Below, one piece after another: positions 1-5,499 of a stretch of 5,859 nt of DNA (the stretch's first letter is position 1; each line of letters opens with the position of its first letter). Position numbers and translations under genes: made by a program. The DNA is taken from positions 1 to 5,859 of the forward strand of contig JAAEZV010000114.1 of NCBI GenBank assembly GCA_018222695.1, written 5' to 3'. Origin of the DNA: Gammaproteobacteria bacterium (lineage in GTDB: Bacteria; Pseudomonadota; Gammaproteobacteria; Pseudomonadales; Halieaceae). The notes under the pieces were generated by a model. It was not told where the DNA came from. It made no database searches and saw only the letters and a program-made list of their open reading frames with translations.

Positions 1-894
1 CGCCTCAGCATAGAGCACGCTGGCGATGTCTGTATCGACCAGCGACAAGGCCAAACTGCCGCGCTCCTCGATCAGCGTACGACGCATTTCCAAGGTATCG
101 CCGCCCAAGCGGTCGAGTTGTGCCACGACGCCTCTGAGTCGCGTCACCGACAGCTGCAAACGCTCTGACTCAAAGCGTGCCGCCTGAATCAGATCCGAGT
201 CAGTACCATCGGTCGCCTGCCGCGCCGCCAGCATTTTCAGGCCGTGCTGGTGCAGATGGATCAAGCCGATCATCTCTTCACCAAAATACGTCAGAGTGCG
301 CACGACTTTCTCGCGCAGGCTAGTACCGTCGATTTCCAGATTCTTAAGCAGCAGTACCTGCTCCGTCGACAGCTCGAGGTACTGCAGACGTTGGCCATCC
401 ACCAGCTCAGCGAAGGCCTCTTCCGCTAACAAGGCCGGTCCGGAGAGACCAGCCTGAAGCTCAAGCGATTCATTGAGGCGCGTGGTCAGACTGATAAAGC
501 GGTCGACCAGCGCCTGCTCTATCAAGTCACCACGAGCGCGCATCAATTGGTCCAGCGTGTCGCGCTCTGCGGTGTCCTTAGGGAGCGCCAGCACCCGATC
601 CGCCAGTGACATGATGCGACTCAGTACGTGGATCGTTTTTTCATCGCGGCGAATCTCGAGCGTGCGTCGACGCTCAAAGGATTCGGGCATGGGGTAGCTC
701 TCGAATGTGCGCAGTGAGGCGAGCTCTTTCGAGACCTTCTCTGACAGCTGGGCAATGGTCAGTTCGCTAGCGGCAGGCGGTCCTTCAATGTCTACCTCTT
801 GTGCGACCACACCGACAGCCCACAAGAGCAACACAGCGGCGATAGCGGATCGCATCCCTCTGCACAGCGCGCTTGTAAGGGATTGTCGCGACAT
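1..894 (-). CDS. Exported helical protein, possibly the N-terminal part of an MscS-type mechanosensitive channel (3' end cut by window)
   Basis: An open frame of 298 codons runs from ATG at 894 to the left edge without a stop, so the C-terminal part lies outside the window. The N-terminus reads as a signal peptide: basic start, hydrophobic core at about residues 17-30 (IAAVLLLWAVGVV), and likely cleavage after Ala31 (VVA/QEV). ATG at 855 (residue 14) would leave a shorter signal peptide and is an alternative start. The remainder up to residue 298 has no membrane segment and is rich in Leu, Glu, Arg and heptad-like spacing, as expected for a long alpha-helical periplasmic domain. From memory, this layout and the wording of the last 60 residues resemble the periplasmic lead-in of some gammaproteobacterial MscS/MscK-like channels. 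The pore and MscS beta domain would lie beyond position 1, so this call is tentative. The start is 4 bases after the aroG stop with no good ribosome-binding site, which suggests translational coupling. Confidence 0.85.
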   Translation of the reverse strand, partial: MSRQSLTSALCRGMRSAIAAVLLLWAVGVVAQEVDIEGPPAASELTIAQLSEKVSKELASLRTFESYPMPESFERRRTLEIRRDEKTIHVLSRIMSLADRVLALPKDTAERDTLDQLMRARGDLIEQALVDRFISLTTRLNESLELQAGLSGPALLAEEAFAELVDGQRLQYLELSTEQVLLLKNLEIDGTSLREKVVRTLTYFGEEMIGLIHLHQHGLKMLAARQATDGTDSDLIQAARFESERLQLSVTRLRGVVAQLDRLGGDTLEMRRTLIEERGSLALSLVDTDIASVLYAEA

Positions 895-898
895 AGGC

Positions 899-1960
899 TT
901 AGGCCGCTGTTCTCCGCTGCTGCACCGACTCGGCGAGGGCGTGCAAGGTGGAGACCGTCTGCGCCCAGTCCATGCAAGGGTCGGTAATACTCTGACCATA
1001 GACCAGATTGTTTTTATCGACCACGTCCTGTCGACCTGCCTCGATAAAGCTCTCCAACATCAGCCCGATAATACGGCGATCACCGCGCGCTACCTGCGTG
1101 GCGATATCCTCAGCCACAGACACCTGCCGTGCCGGCTGCTTGCGGCTGTTAGCGTGGCTCGCGTCGATCATCACACTCTCGGCTAGTTTAGCTTTGGCGA
1201 GCATAGTACAGGCATCATCCACCGAGAACATATCGTAGTTAGGTTGGGGCCCGCCACGCAGAATCAGGTGGCAATAGGGGTTGCCGGCGGTCTCGAAAAT
1301 CGCCGACTGGCCGCCTTTGGTGACCGACAAAAAGTGATGGGAATGCTGCGCGGCACCGATGGCATCAACCGCGATCTGCACGTTTCCGCCCGTGCCGTTT
1401 TTGAAACCGACCGGGCAAGAGAGACCGCTCGCCAGCTCGCGATGGCTCTGGCTCTCAGTCGTGCGGGCACCAATGGCCCCCCAGCTCACCAGATCGGCGA
1501 TGTACTGCGGTGAGATCAGATCCAGATATTCCGTGGCGGTGGGGAGGCCCACACCATTGATATCCAGCAGCAATTGGCGCGCACGGCGGAGCCCTTCGTT
1601 GACGTCAAAAGAGTTATCAAGGTGGGGGTCATTGATGAGGCCTTTCCAGCCAACCGTGGTGCGGGGCTTTTCGAAATACACCCGCATCACCACAAAGATG
1701 TCCTCCGACACTTCGTCTGCCAGCGTTCTAAGTCGCGCGGCATAGTCAATGGCCGCCTCAGGGTCATGTATCGAGCACGGCCCCACTACGACCACCAGGC
1801 GATCGTCGGCGTGCTCAAGAATCGACTGAATTACCAAGCGTGACGCGTTCACGTGCTCGGCCAGCGGCCCTTCTGCCGGCAGCTCCGCAATGAGCGCCTC
1901 GGGCACCACTAGCTCGCGCAGATTCTGAATGCGAAGATCGTCAGTGTTGGTAGACATCAT
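899..1960 (-). CDS. aroG: 3-deoxy-7-phosphoheptulonate (DAHP) synthase, class I, AroG type
   Basis: This enzyme condenses phosphoenolpyruvate with erythrose 4-phosphate to DAHP, the first step of the shikimate pathway to Phe, Tyr and Trp, in the cytoplasm. The 353 residues match E. coli AroG (350 residues) nearly end to end. Visible motifs are GPCSIHD (60-66), YFEKPRTTVGWKGL (95-108), GAIGARTTESQ (161-171), CPVGFKNGT (182-190), ILRGG (233-237) and DASHANS (266-272). The metal and active-site residues fall one position after those known in AroG: Cys62, Lys98, His269, Glu303 and Asp327, so it should be active. Ser181, Phe210 and Ser212 line up with AroG residues of the phenylalanine pocket, which hints at Phe control. 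E. coli AroH also has the FLS stretch, so the effector is not settled. Two adjacent ATGs (1960 and 1957) could both serve as start, and neither has a strong Shine-Dalgarno. The gene sits 55 bases after the DUF501 gene and 4 bases before the next reading frame. The isoform letter is less certain than the enzyme. Confidence 0.96.
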   Translation of the reverse strand: MMSTNTDDLRIQNLRELVVPEALIAELPAEGPLAEHVNASRLVIQSILEHADDRLVVVVGPCSIHDPEAAIDYAARLRTLADEVSEDIFVVMRVYFEKPRTTVGWKGLINDPHLDNSFDVNEGLRRARQLLLDINGVGLPTATEYLDLISPQYIADLVSWGAIGARTTESQSHRELASGLSCPVGFKNGTGGNVQIAVDAIGAAQHSHHFLSVTKGGQSAIFETAGNPYCHLILRGGPQPNYDMFSVDDACTMLAKAKLAESVMIDASHANSRKQPARQVSVAEDIATQVARGDRRIIGLMLESFIEAGRQDVVDKNNLVYGQSITDPCMDWAQTVSTLHALAESVQQRRTAA

Positions 1961-2015
1961 GGATTACCGCTTCAACCAGTGTGAACAAGCGCCGAAGGAT
2001 ACCACCGCCAGCAGG

Positions 2016-2546
2016 TTAGTCTGTGGCCAAGTATTCACCTTCTGCAAGGAGCTGATCAACTAGCTGCCCGATCGTATTTGGCGTAACCAAATGGGCGGCA
2101 TACCAGGTGTGCAGGCAGCGAATACGGGTCGGCTCACTGATGCCGCCAATCCCTCGCTCATCGAGCGCCGCTTGCATCCCTTTTTCTTTCAGCAGCTGCC
2201 GCTCAGCATCGGACAAGAAACGCGATCGCTCCTCCCGATGTCGCGCGTGATCATCGTTCATTGCCTGCTGCAGCGCGGTCGAGGCATCCACTCGATCCTG
2301 CAATCGCGCAATCCATCCGGCGGCTTCAAGCCGATCAATCCGCAGGCTCAACTCCGCCCCTACCAACCAGTAAAGCGTGGGAAAAGGCTTGTCATCGACG
2401 ACCGAGGCCACACGAATGACCAACGGCTCACCGCGTTCGTCCGCCACAGGGATCGCGCGCAGTCCCCGGGGCTCTCGACCCAGCAATGCGGCAACGCGAG
2501 AGTACTGGTCAGCGGAGAAGGGCTTGTCGTAATGGTCAGGTTGCAT
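2016..2546 (-). CDS. DUF501 family protein of unknown function
   Basis: A cytoplasmic protein of 176 residues from ATG at 2546. A TTG at 2552 would add two residues; neither start has a clear ribosome-binding site, and ATG is preferred as the stronger codon. It has no signal peptide or membrane segment. The features fit DUF501: LGREPRG near the N-terminus (22-28), a FPTLYWLV stretch (55-62) followed by an amphipathic helix with LEAAGWIARLQDR (73-85), and the C-terminal RCLHTWYAAHLV (143-154), with its Cys and two His among the most conserved positions of the family as I recall it. A charged helical region (about 98-135) lies between. The molecular function of DUF501 is not established. In actinobacteria the family is often found near eno, divIC and ppx, but here it is the first gene of a minus-strand run with aroG and is divergent from the B12 operon. 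Family assignment is from recalled motifs. Confidence 0.88.
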   Translation of the reverse strand: MQPDHYDKPFSADQYSRVAALLGREPRGLRAIPVADERGEPLVIRVASVVDDKPFPTLYWLVGAELSLRIDRLEAAGWIARLQDRVDASTALQQAMNDDHARHREERSRFLSDAERQLLKEKGMQAALDERGIGGISEPTRIRCLHTWYAAHLVTPNTIGQLVDQLLAEGEYLATD

Positions 2547-2571
2547 GAGCAAATGTTAACACCGGGATCGA

Positions 2572-2600
2572 TTGACCCTGGTATCGAGTGCGAGTAAGGT
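2572..2600 (+). promoter_or_regulatory. Candidate sigma-70 promoter for the B12 operon
   Basis: TTGACC at 2572-2577 matches five of six bases of the -35 consensus. With the preferred 17-base spacer the -10 position is TAAGGT at 2595-2600, a weak match (three of six). A transcript would begin at about 2607, exactly where the first stem of the cobalamin riboswitch starts (2608). That coincidence supports the call more than the weak -10 does. The element lies in the short divergent space between the DUF501 start and the riboswitch. Confidence 0.4.
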
Positions 2601-2607
2601 GCCGCGC

Positions 2608-2729
2608 ATCAGGTGCCTGCCGGTCTTACGATCTGGGCAGGTTAAAAGGGAAGTCCGGTGAGCTTTGGCAAGTCCGGCGCTGCCCCCGCAACGGTCATCA
2701 CTGAGGTGAGAGCCCGATACCTGCCTGAT
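2608..2729 (+). promoter_or_regulatory. Cobalamin (B12) riboswitch aptamer
   Basis: This RNA element binds coenzyme B12 or a related cobalamin and lowers expression of downstream uptake genes. The order of conserved blocks is that of the cobalamin family: AGGTGCC (2611-2617), TTAAAAGGGAAGTCCGGTG (2642-2660), CAAGTCCGGCGCTGCCCCCG (2669-2688) followed by CAACGGT, and AGCCCGATACCTGCC (2711-2725). Stems visible by eye are P1, ATCAGG 2608-2613 with CCTGAT 2724-2729 (six perfect pairs); a hairpin CCTGCC 2616-2621 with GGCAGG 2636-2641 (six perfect pairs); and CCGG 2655-2658 with CCGG 2674-2677, enclosing the L5 loop. The P6-to-3' side (2694-2711) is short, so this is a compact member. It precedes btuB, the classical target, on the same strand. 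Confidence 0.95.
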
Positions 2730-2744
2730 CAACACACATCATGC

Positions 2745-2775
2745 GGAGCGGAGGGCTCCTAAAGGATGCGCTCAG
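2745..2775 (+). promoter_or_regulatory. Candidate P13 hairpin / expression platform with L5 kissing partner
   Basis: Two mutually exclusive hairpins can be drawn just after the aptamer. One is GGAGC 2745-2749 with GCTCC 2755-2759, which displays GGAGG (2750-2754), a strong Shine-Dalgarno, in its loop. The other pairs GAG 2751-2753 with CTC 2771-2773, GC 2755-2756 with GC 2768-2769, and TCC 2757-2759 with GGA 2764-2766, with one mismatch and one bulge. Its tip carries CTAAAG (2759-2764), which can pair with CTTTGG (2663-2668) in L5 over six positions, one of them G-U. Class I cobalamin riboswitches are known to use an L5-L13 kissing loop, so the second hairpin is a reasonable P13. When formed, it would bury GGAGG and the ATG at 2766. 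The pairings were found by eye and not scored by energy. Confidence 0.4.
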
Positions 2776-2831
2776 ACACCCGTGGCATAAGCTGTCACGC
2801 CGTGTCATGCATCTCCTGCCCCTCGCCCTGA
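2766..2831 (+). CDS. Possible 21-codon leader ORF under riboswitch control
   Basis: ATG at 2766 opens a 21-codon frame that stops at TGA 2829-2831, in a different frame from btuB. A GGAGG lies at 2750-2754, 11 bases upstream, which is slightly long but usable spacing. The peptide starts MRSDTRG and has three cysteines (10, 15, 18) and two prolines near its end; it is not a signal peptide and I recognise no family. The case for translation is positional: its ribosome-binding site lies in the candidate P13 hairpin, and its stop codon lies in the 5' arm of the hairpin that could mask the btuB start. A chance frame of this length is common, so confidence is low. Confidence 0.22.
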   Translation: MRSDTRGISCHAVSCISCPSP

Positions 2832-2869
2832 ACGCCGTATTGACGGCTACGACACCAATAGGGGAAGGG
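2820..2869 (+). promoter_or_regulatory. btuB: Candidate hairpin masking the btuB ribosome-binding site
   Basis: CCCTCGCCCTG at 2820-2830 can pair with TAGGGGAAGGG at 2859-2869. This gives nine pairs, one of them G-U, around a two-base internal mismatch (2824-2825 against 2864-2865). The loop holds its own perfect five-pair hairpin, GCCGT 2834-2838 with ACGGC 2843-2847 around ATTG. The 3' arm is the AGGGGAAGGG Shine-Dalgarno that directly precedes ATG 2870, so the fold would block btuB initiation. The 5' arm has an alternative partner: CCCTCGC 2820-2826 with GCGGAGGG 2748-2755 (seven pairs with one bulged G). It could therefore be switched by the upstream platform. Structure inferred by eye only. 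Confidence 0.4.
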
Positions 2870-4888
2870 ATGACAGTTTCACATTCTAGCGGCAACCACT
2901 CGATAGCCTCACCAGCAGATCCGGCACAGATTCAGCCAGAATCTTGGTTAGCCATTCAGAGTCCGCAGCTGAATTCGGTTATCAGCAACACTGCAGCATC
3001 GTTTCCTGCGCGGTCTTTGGTAGCTGTTCTTCGGTCTAGTGCCCTGTTGCTAGGGGTCCTAACGGGCTCGTGCTTCACTATGGCGCAAGTGCCCACTGCC
3101 ACCGCGTCGACTGATGTCGTCGAGGTGGAGGAAGTCGTGGTCTCATCGCGGACACCGGATCTGATTGATCAGATTGGCGTCTCGGTCAGCGTACTCGATG
3201 AGGACACGATGCAATCTCTGGGCTATCCCGACCTTGCCTCGCTGCTCGACACCCAACCGGGGGTCACCGTGACCATGGATGGCGGCTACGGCAAAGCGGC
3301 GGCAGTTCGAATCCGGGGCGAGGAAGGCTACCGCACACGCATTGTGCTGGACGGCATCAATATCGCGGACCCCTCCTCCCCCCAAGTTAGCCCCCGTATC
3401 GAACACCTAGTGAGCAGTGGCTTAACCCGAGTAGAGATCCTGCGCGGTCCGCAAGGACTGCTATGGGGTGCAGATGCCGGTGGCGTGATTCTGATGTCGA
3501 CTACCGATGCGGTAGCCGAGTCGGGTGTGGAAGGCCATTTAGAGGCCGGCAGCGACGATTTTTATCAGGGCGCCATCAACGGCGTATTGAGTACTGACCA
3601 GCTGACGGCGTCAGTGTCGCTCTCGCAGCTGGAAACCGACGGCTTCAACGCCCGGGAGATCGACAGCGTCGATCCAGACCGGGACGGCTACGAGAACACG
3701 ACCGCTCACGGAGCGATCTCCTGGGCGATCAGCGACGCCATCTCATTGCAGGTTGCAGCAACGGATATCTCTGGCGATAACGAATATGACGGCTGCTACG
3801 ACACTGCCACGTTTGCGTTGATTCACGACTGTGACGATGAGTACGAGCAACAAGCCTGGCGCGGCGCCCTGCGCTACGCCTCTGAGCGACACACCGTCGA
3901 GCTCAGCTATGCTTCGAGCGACACCGAGCGCGCCTTTTTCTCGGCTGGCATTTTGTCCTACGAAACCGAGGGCGAGACAGATACGACGTCCCTCGTCGGC
4001 GCATGGCGGCTCACAGACAACACGCGCCTCACTTACGGTGTGGATCATGAGGAGCAGGCGCTCTCTGATGCCAGCACCGATTGGTCCAGAGACAACACGG
4101 GCATCTATCTGGAAGCCCAGCAGCGATTTGGACGCGGCGTGATGACCTTTGGCTGGCGTCACGATGACAACGACGATTTTGGCGAGTTCGACAGCTGGCG
4201 TGTCAGCGGGCGCTACGATCTGGACGGCATAGCCGAGGGCTGGGCGCTGCGCGCCGCGATCGGCACCGGATTCCGTGCACCGAGTCTTTACGAGATTGCT
4301 TACAACAACGGCCCCTTTGCCTATCCTCCTGCGAGCGACGCACCGCTCTTGGAAGAAGAGTCTGAAGGCTGGGAACTCGCCCTGATTGGTGCCGTAGGAA
4401 ATCTTGATCTCGAGCTGATCTGGTTCGATCAGGAAATCGACAATGAGATCATCTTTGACCTTGCGGGCTACAGTGGCTACCTGCAAACCACCGGGACCAG
4501 TCAGTCCGAAGGCCTGGAAATCATCGCCAGCTTGCCCCTGTCCGAGCGATGGCGCATTGAGGGTAACTTCACCTCGCTCGATGCCACGCAGCAAAACGGT
4601 GACGATCGTGCCTATCGACCTGATCAAACGGGCCAGGTGAGCATCGTATGGACGCGCAATGATTTGCGAGCCCGAGTCACGAGCCGCTACACCGGAGAAG
4701 CAACCGACCCCTTCATGACTTCGATTGATGACACCTTTACTATCGACCTGAGCGCTCAGTGGGACCTGTCGGACCGTTGGGCGTTAGAAGCAAGGGTCCT
4801 CAACGTCACAGACCACGATGATCAGCAGCTACCCGGCTATTATGTTCCGGGCATGACGGCATACGCCGGCGTGCGCGTGAAACTCTAG
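2870..4888 (+). CDS. btuB: TonB-dependent outer-membrane cobalamin receptor, BtuB-like
   Basis: The product is a 22-strand beta-barrel receptor that imports corrinoids across the outer membrane using TonB energy. The best start is ATG 2870 (672 residues), with AGGGGAAGGG just upstream. The frame is open back to ATG 2741, but that codon has no ribosome-binding site and sits 12 bases after the riboswitch. A hydrophobic segment at 50-65 ending CFTMA/QVPT (cleavage near 72) looks like the signal peptide, leaving an unusual 49-residue lead. The TonB box is probably EEVVVSS (87-93). The plug (about 95-212) holds VRIRG (146-150), IVLDGINIADP (158-168) and VEILRGPQGLLWGADAGG (188-205). The barrel follows, with GTGFRAPSL (465-473) and RVLNVTDHDD near the end. 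It ends in Leu instead of the usual Phe. Cys309 and Cys321 flank an Asp-rich stretch and may form a disulfide in an outer loop. Substrate is assigned from the riboswitch and btuR context; the fold itself is secure. Confidence 0.93.
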   Translation: MTVSHSSGNHSIASPADPAQIQPESWLAIQSPQLNSVISNTAASFPARSLVAVLRSSALLLGVLTGSCFTMAQVPTATASTDVVEVEEVVVSSRTPDLIDQIGVSVSVLDEDTMQSLGYPDLASLLDTQPGVTVTMDGGYGKAAAVRIRGEEGYRTRIVLDGINIADPSSPQVSPRIEHLVSSGLTRVEILRGPQGLLWGADAGGVILMSTTDAVAESGVEGHLEAGSDDFYQGAINGVLSTDQLTASVSLSQLETDGFNAREIDSVDPDRDGYENTTAHGAISWAISDAISLQVAATDISGDNEYDGCYDTATFALIHDCDDEYEQQAWRGALRYASERHTVELSYASSDTERAFFSAGILSYETEGETDTTSLVGAWRLTDNTRLTYGVDHEEQALSDASTDWSRDNTGIYLEAQQRFGRGVMTFGWRHDDNDDFGEFDSWRVSGRYDLDGIAEGWALRAAIGTGFRAPSLYEIAYNNGPFAYPPASDAPLLEEESEGWELALIGAVGNLDLELIWFDQEIDNEIIFDLAGYSGYLQTTGTSQSEGLEIIASLPLSERWRIEGNFTSLDATQQNGDDRAYRPDQTGQVSIVWTRNDLRARVTSRYTGEATDPFMTSIDDTFTIDLSAQWDLSDRWALEARVLNVTDHDDQQLPGYYVPGMTAYAGVRVKL

Positions 4889-4897
4889 GAACACTCC

Positions 4898-5497
4898 ATG
4901 GACCGCAACACCAAACACAACAAAGCCATGGCTAAGCAGAAGGCCGCTGTGGATGAGGGCATCGCCAAGGCGGATGTCGAGCGCGGGGTGTCGGTTTTAC
5001 TCACCGGTGATGGTAAAGGCAAAACCAGTTCCGCCTTTGGCATGGTGATGCGGGCGCTAGGCTACGGCCAAAAGGTAGGCGTCGTGCAATTCATTAAAGG
5101 CGTGCAGGCCTCGGGTGAAGAAAATTTTGTGAGAGACCATTTGCCCGGTGTGGACCTCCACCAGATGGGCACGGGATTTACCTGGGATACGCAGGACCGG
5201 GAGAGCGATATCACCGCCGCAAAACGGACCTGGGAACACGCCTTGGCGATGCTGGGCGACGCCAGCTACGACCTGGTGGTGCTCGACGAGCTCACATACA
5301 TGTTGGCGTTCGACTATCTACCGGAAGACGAGGTGATCAGTGCGCTCACCGGGCGGCCCGAGTCACAAAGCGTCGTGGTCACCGGTCGCGGGGGCGGTCA
5401 GGCCCTGCGCGAGGCCATGGACACCGTGTCTGAGGTGAAAGAAGTCAAGCACGCCTATCGCGCCGGCATTCGCGCCCGACAGGGTGTGGACTACTAA
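4898..5497 (+). CDS. btuR: Corrinoid (cob(I)alamin / cob(I)yrinic acid a,c-diamide) adenosyltransferase, BtuR/CobO type
   Basis: This cytoplasmic enzyme transfers the 5'-deoxyadenosyl group of ATP to the cobalt of a reduced corrinoid, giving the adenosyl coenzyme form. The 199 residues match E. coli BtuR (196 residues) along the whole length. An N-terminal helix (about 7-28) precedes the P-loop GDGKGKTS (37-44), which is the ATP site of this family. Then come GVVQFIKG (61-68), GTGFTWDTQ (91-99) with RESD, the Walker-B-like VVLDELTYM (127-135), VVTGRG (160-165), and the C-terminal VKHAYRAGIRARQGVDY (183-199), which contacts substrate in relatives. No key residue is missing. AGGA (4887-4890) overlaps the btuB stop and lies 7 bases before ATG, a good ribosome-binding site. 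ATGs at residues 11 and 51 are less likely starts. With 9 bases from btuB, it is co-transcribed and should share the riboswitch. Confidence 0.97.
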   Translation: MDRNTKHNKAMAKQKAAVDEGIAKADVERGVSVLLTGDGKGKTSSAFGMVMRALGYGQKVGVVQFIKGVQASGEENFVRDHLPGVDLHQMGTGFTWDTQDRESDITAAKRTWEHALAMLGDASYDLVVLDELTYMLAFDYLPEDEVISALTGRPESQSVVVTGRGGGQALREAMDTVSEVKEVKHAYRAGIRARQGVDY

Positions 5498-5499
5498 AA

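Noticed and set aside
707..1186. 159-codon plus-strand frame across the end of aroG and the start of the next gene
   Set aside because: It is antisense to two well-supported minus-strand frames and has no recognisable motif.
1961..2015. Possible terminator or promoter between the DUF501 gene and aroG
   Set aside because: The similar GGTATCC and GGTAATCC blocks are direct repeats on the minus strand and do not form a hairpin. There is no U-tract and no convincing -35/-10 pair.
2553..2581. Promoter for the minus-strand DUF501-aroG unit (TAACAT at 2558-2553)
   Set aside because: No acceptable -35 at normal spacing, and the -10 would lie only a few bases from the start codon.
2091..2597. 168-codon open frame on the plus strand opposite the DUF501 gene
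   Set aside because: The minus-strand frame carries the DUF501 motifs. This one has no family resemblance and would run into the promoter and riboswitch region.
2745..2773. Intrinsic terminator as the riboswitch expression platform
   Set aside because: The hairpins here are not followed by a run of T. Control at the level of translation fits the sequence better.
2741..2869. Upstream in-frame extension of btuB from ATG 2741 (43 more residues, including a hydrophobic stretch around 2807-2860)
   Set aside because: ATG 2741 has no ribosome-binding site, lies 12 bases from the riboswitch P1 stem, and the stretch overlaps the predicted expression-platform hairpins. ATG 2870 has a strong Shine-Dalgarno.
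3743..4627. 294-codon open frame on the minus strand inside btuB
   Set aside because: It is wholly antisense to the receptor barrel, whose plus-strand frame has clear family motifs. The minus-strand protein shows no recognisable domain, and the open frame is an expected effect of GC-rich codon use.
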